Part shown: positions 13,892-14,310 of the stretch, one piece after another | Layout: every line of letters begins with the position of its first letter | Position numbering within the stretch: position 1 is the first letter of the stretch | NCBI GenBank assembly: GCA_964651505.1 | Contig: CAZYXT010000065.1 | Span: 1 to 14,310 of the forward strand | DNA from: Avisuccinivibrio_A sp964651505 | GTDB lineage: Bacteria > Pseudomonadota > Gammaproteobacteria > Enterobacterales > Succinivibrionaceae | Length of the DNA: 14,310 nt | Reading direction: 5' to 3' | The notes under the pieces: model-generated | The model's database searches: none | What the model was told of the DNA's origin: nothing | The model's input: the letters and a program-made list of their open reading frames with translations, nothing else | Program-made: the position numbers and the translations under genes

Positions 13892-14056
13892 CGTTTGTCT
13901 CCTTCTTTGATGTGTTTGTGTTTGTTTATTTATGCCGATTCCAATTAAAACAAAGATCTTTTAAGATGTGCGTTCAGCTGCAAAAAAATCGCATAACTAC
14001 ATGAATCAGTGATAAATTTTTAATAAAGATCACATGTTTTTATTAACTCAAGACAC

Positions 14057-14108
14057 TGCCGCCGCGGCAAAAGCTTGCCTTGAAGTTCACAACTTGCCGC
14101 AGACGGCA
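14057..14108. repeat. two short inverted repeats TGCCG…CGGCA
   Basis: TGCCG-CCG-CGGCA (14057-14069) and TGCCG-CAGA-CGGCA (14095-14108) share identical 5-bp arms, with centres about 38 bases apart. They could be paired operator sites or small hairpins in the flagellin upstream region. Confidence 0.45.
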
Positions 14109-14116
14109 CTAAAAAA

Positions 14117-14163
14117 GCCCGTTCAGCACGGCCGCTTGAGCCTTGTTTGCAGCACTGACGGGC
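14117..14163. repeat. imperfect long inverted repeat upstream of flagellin
   Basis: GCCCGTTCAG (14117-14126) pairs with CTGACGGGC (14155-14163) with one bulged T, giving nine pairs around a ~28-base loop. There is no T-run directly after it. Confidence 0.4.
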
Positions 14164-14255
14164 CCTGCGCAAGGTTGCGCGCATTTGGCATGGTTTTTTC
14201 ATTGGTCGGGAAAAATTATAAATAAACAATTGCAGTAACCCGGGAGATAAGAACC

Positions 14256-14310
14256 ATGGCTCTATATGTAAACACCAACGTTTCGTCCATCAATGCTCAA
14301 AGACAGTTGA
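14256..14310 (+). CDS. fliC: flagellin, N-terminal fragment
   Basis: The first 18 residues read MALYVNTNVSSINAQRQL, the conserved start of flagellin, the filament subunit exported by the flagellar type III system. This segment is the beginning of the D0 helix and is almost diagnostic. GGAG (14243-14246) lies nine bases before the ATG. The gene continues past the window. Expected control is by FliA (sigma28), but no good site is visible in the 364 bases upstream. Confidence 0.93.
   Translation, partial: MALYVNTNVSSINAQRQL

Larger units (their letters stand above)
13892..14255. other. divergent regulatory region between aldehyde dehydrogenase and flagellin
   Basis: A 364-base non-coding region. 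It holds overlapping AT palindromes (AAAGATCTTT at 13952-13961 and ATCTT/AAGAT at 13956-13967), two TGCCG…CGGCA inverted repeats (14057-14069 and 14095-14108) and a larger imperfect stem (14117-14163). A TATAAA at 14217-14222 is a possible flagellin -10. No clear sigma28 (TAAA-N15-GCCGATAA) or sigma54 site was found. A 63-codon ORF at 14034-14225 lacks an SD and is not called. Confidence 0.6.

Noticed and set aside
14024..14036. CRP half-site (AGATCACAT) between aldehyde dehydrogenase and flagellin
   Set aside because: Only one half matches; the partner TGTGA at the right spacing is absent.
14110..14138. sigma28-like TAAA … GCCGCTTG upstream of flagellin
   Set aside because: The spacing from TAAA to GCCG is 17, not ~15, and the -10 half matches the consensus poorly.
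14186..14202. sigma54-like TGGCAT … TTTTCA
   Set aside because: The invariant GC of the -12 element is missing.
14034..14225. 63-codon plus-strand ORF before flagellin
   Set aside because: It has no ribosome-binding site and no domain, and it overlaps inverted repeats typical of a regulatory region.
1..14310. CRISPR array, IS element, integrase or phage attachment site
   Set aside because: No regularly spaced repeats, transposase or integrase signatures, or tRNA 3'-end duplications were seen.

Overview
The window reads as chromosomal DNA of a flagellated gammaproteobacterium. The evidence is a flagellin start at the right edge, a tRNA-Gly/tRNA-Cys/tRNA-Leu trio in the order of the E. coli glyW-cysT-leuZ operon, ribosome-binding sites of AGGAG type, and sigma70-type promoters. 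An AAA-ATPase_like/PD-(D/E)XK gene at the left edge, anaerobe-type housekeeping genes and roughly 50% GC suggest a Succinivibrionaceae-like host. That family assignment is inference, not shown by the sequence.

Layout, left to right. Position 1-193 (minus) is the N-terminus of an AAA-ATPase_like protein. Position 194-590 is non-coding with two hairpins. Then come a cytoplasmic alpha/beta hydrolase of the acetyl-xylan-esterase type (591-1601), a 76-residue exported peptide with a GYY...M repeat (1742-1972) and a second alpha/beta hydrolase (2176-2991), all on plus. An intact Hsp20 small heat-shock gene lies at 3178-3660 (minus). Just upstream of it, at 3732-4127, is the wreck of a second, diverged hsp20 gene broken by frameshifts and stops. 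Position 4128-4496 is AT-rich and non-coding, with an orphan hairpin and one doubtful 28-codon ORF.

The largest gene (4497-8210, plus) encodes a 1237-residue protein that I recognise only by a TerB-C-like C-terminus and a weaker TerB-N-like segment. It converges on xseA (8254-10092, minus), the large subunit of exonuclease VII, whose helical region is about 155 residues longer than in E. coli and shows a ~67-residue period. Divergent from xseA is the tRNA operon (10283-10534), with a near-perfect promoter and a clean terminator. Further right are an aldo/keto reductase (10848-11699) and a HIT-family hydrolase (11858-12280), each with its own promoter, then a convergent NAD(P)-aldehyde dehydrogenase (12410-13891, minus). 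Its upstream region (13892-14255) is shared with a divergent flagellin gene that starts at 14256 and runs off the edge; it contains several inverted repeats.

Most genes are single transcription units, not one operon. The aldo/keto reductase and aldehyde dehydrogenase are both carbonyl-detoxifying or redox enzymes, but they lie on opposite strands. I see no integrase, transposase, CRISPR array, phage gene or complete defence operon. The items most worth a second look are the hsp20 relic, the orphan TerB-like giant protein, the expanded XseA and the small exported repeat peptide.
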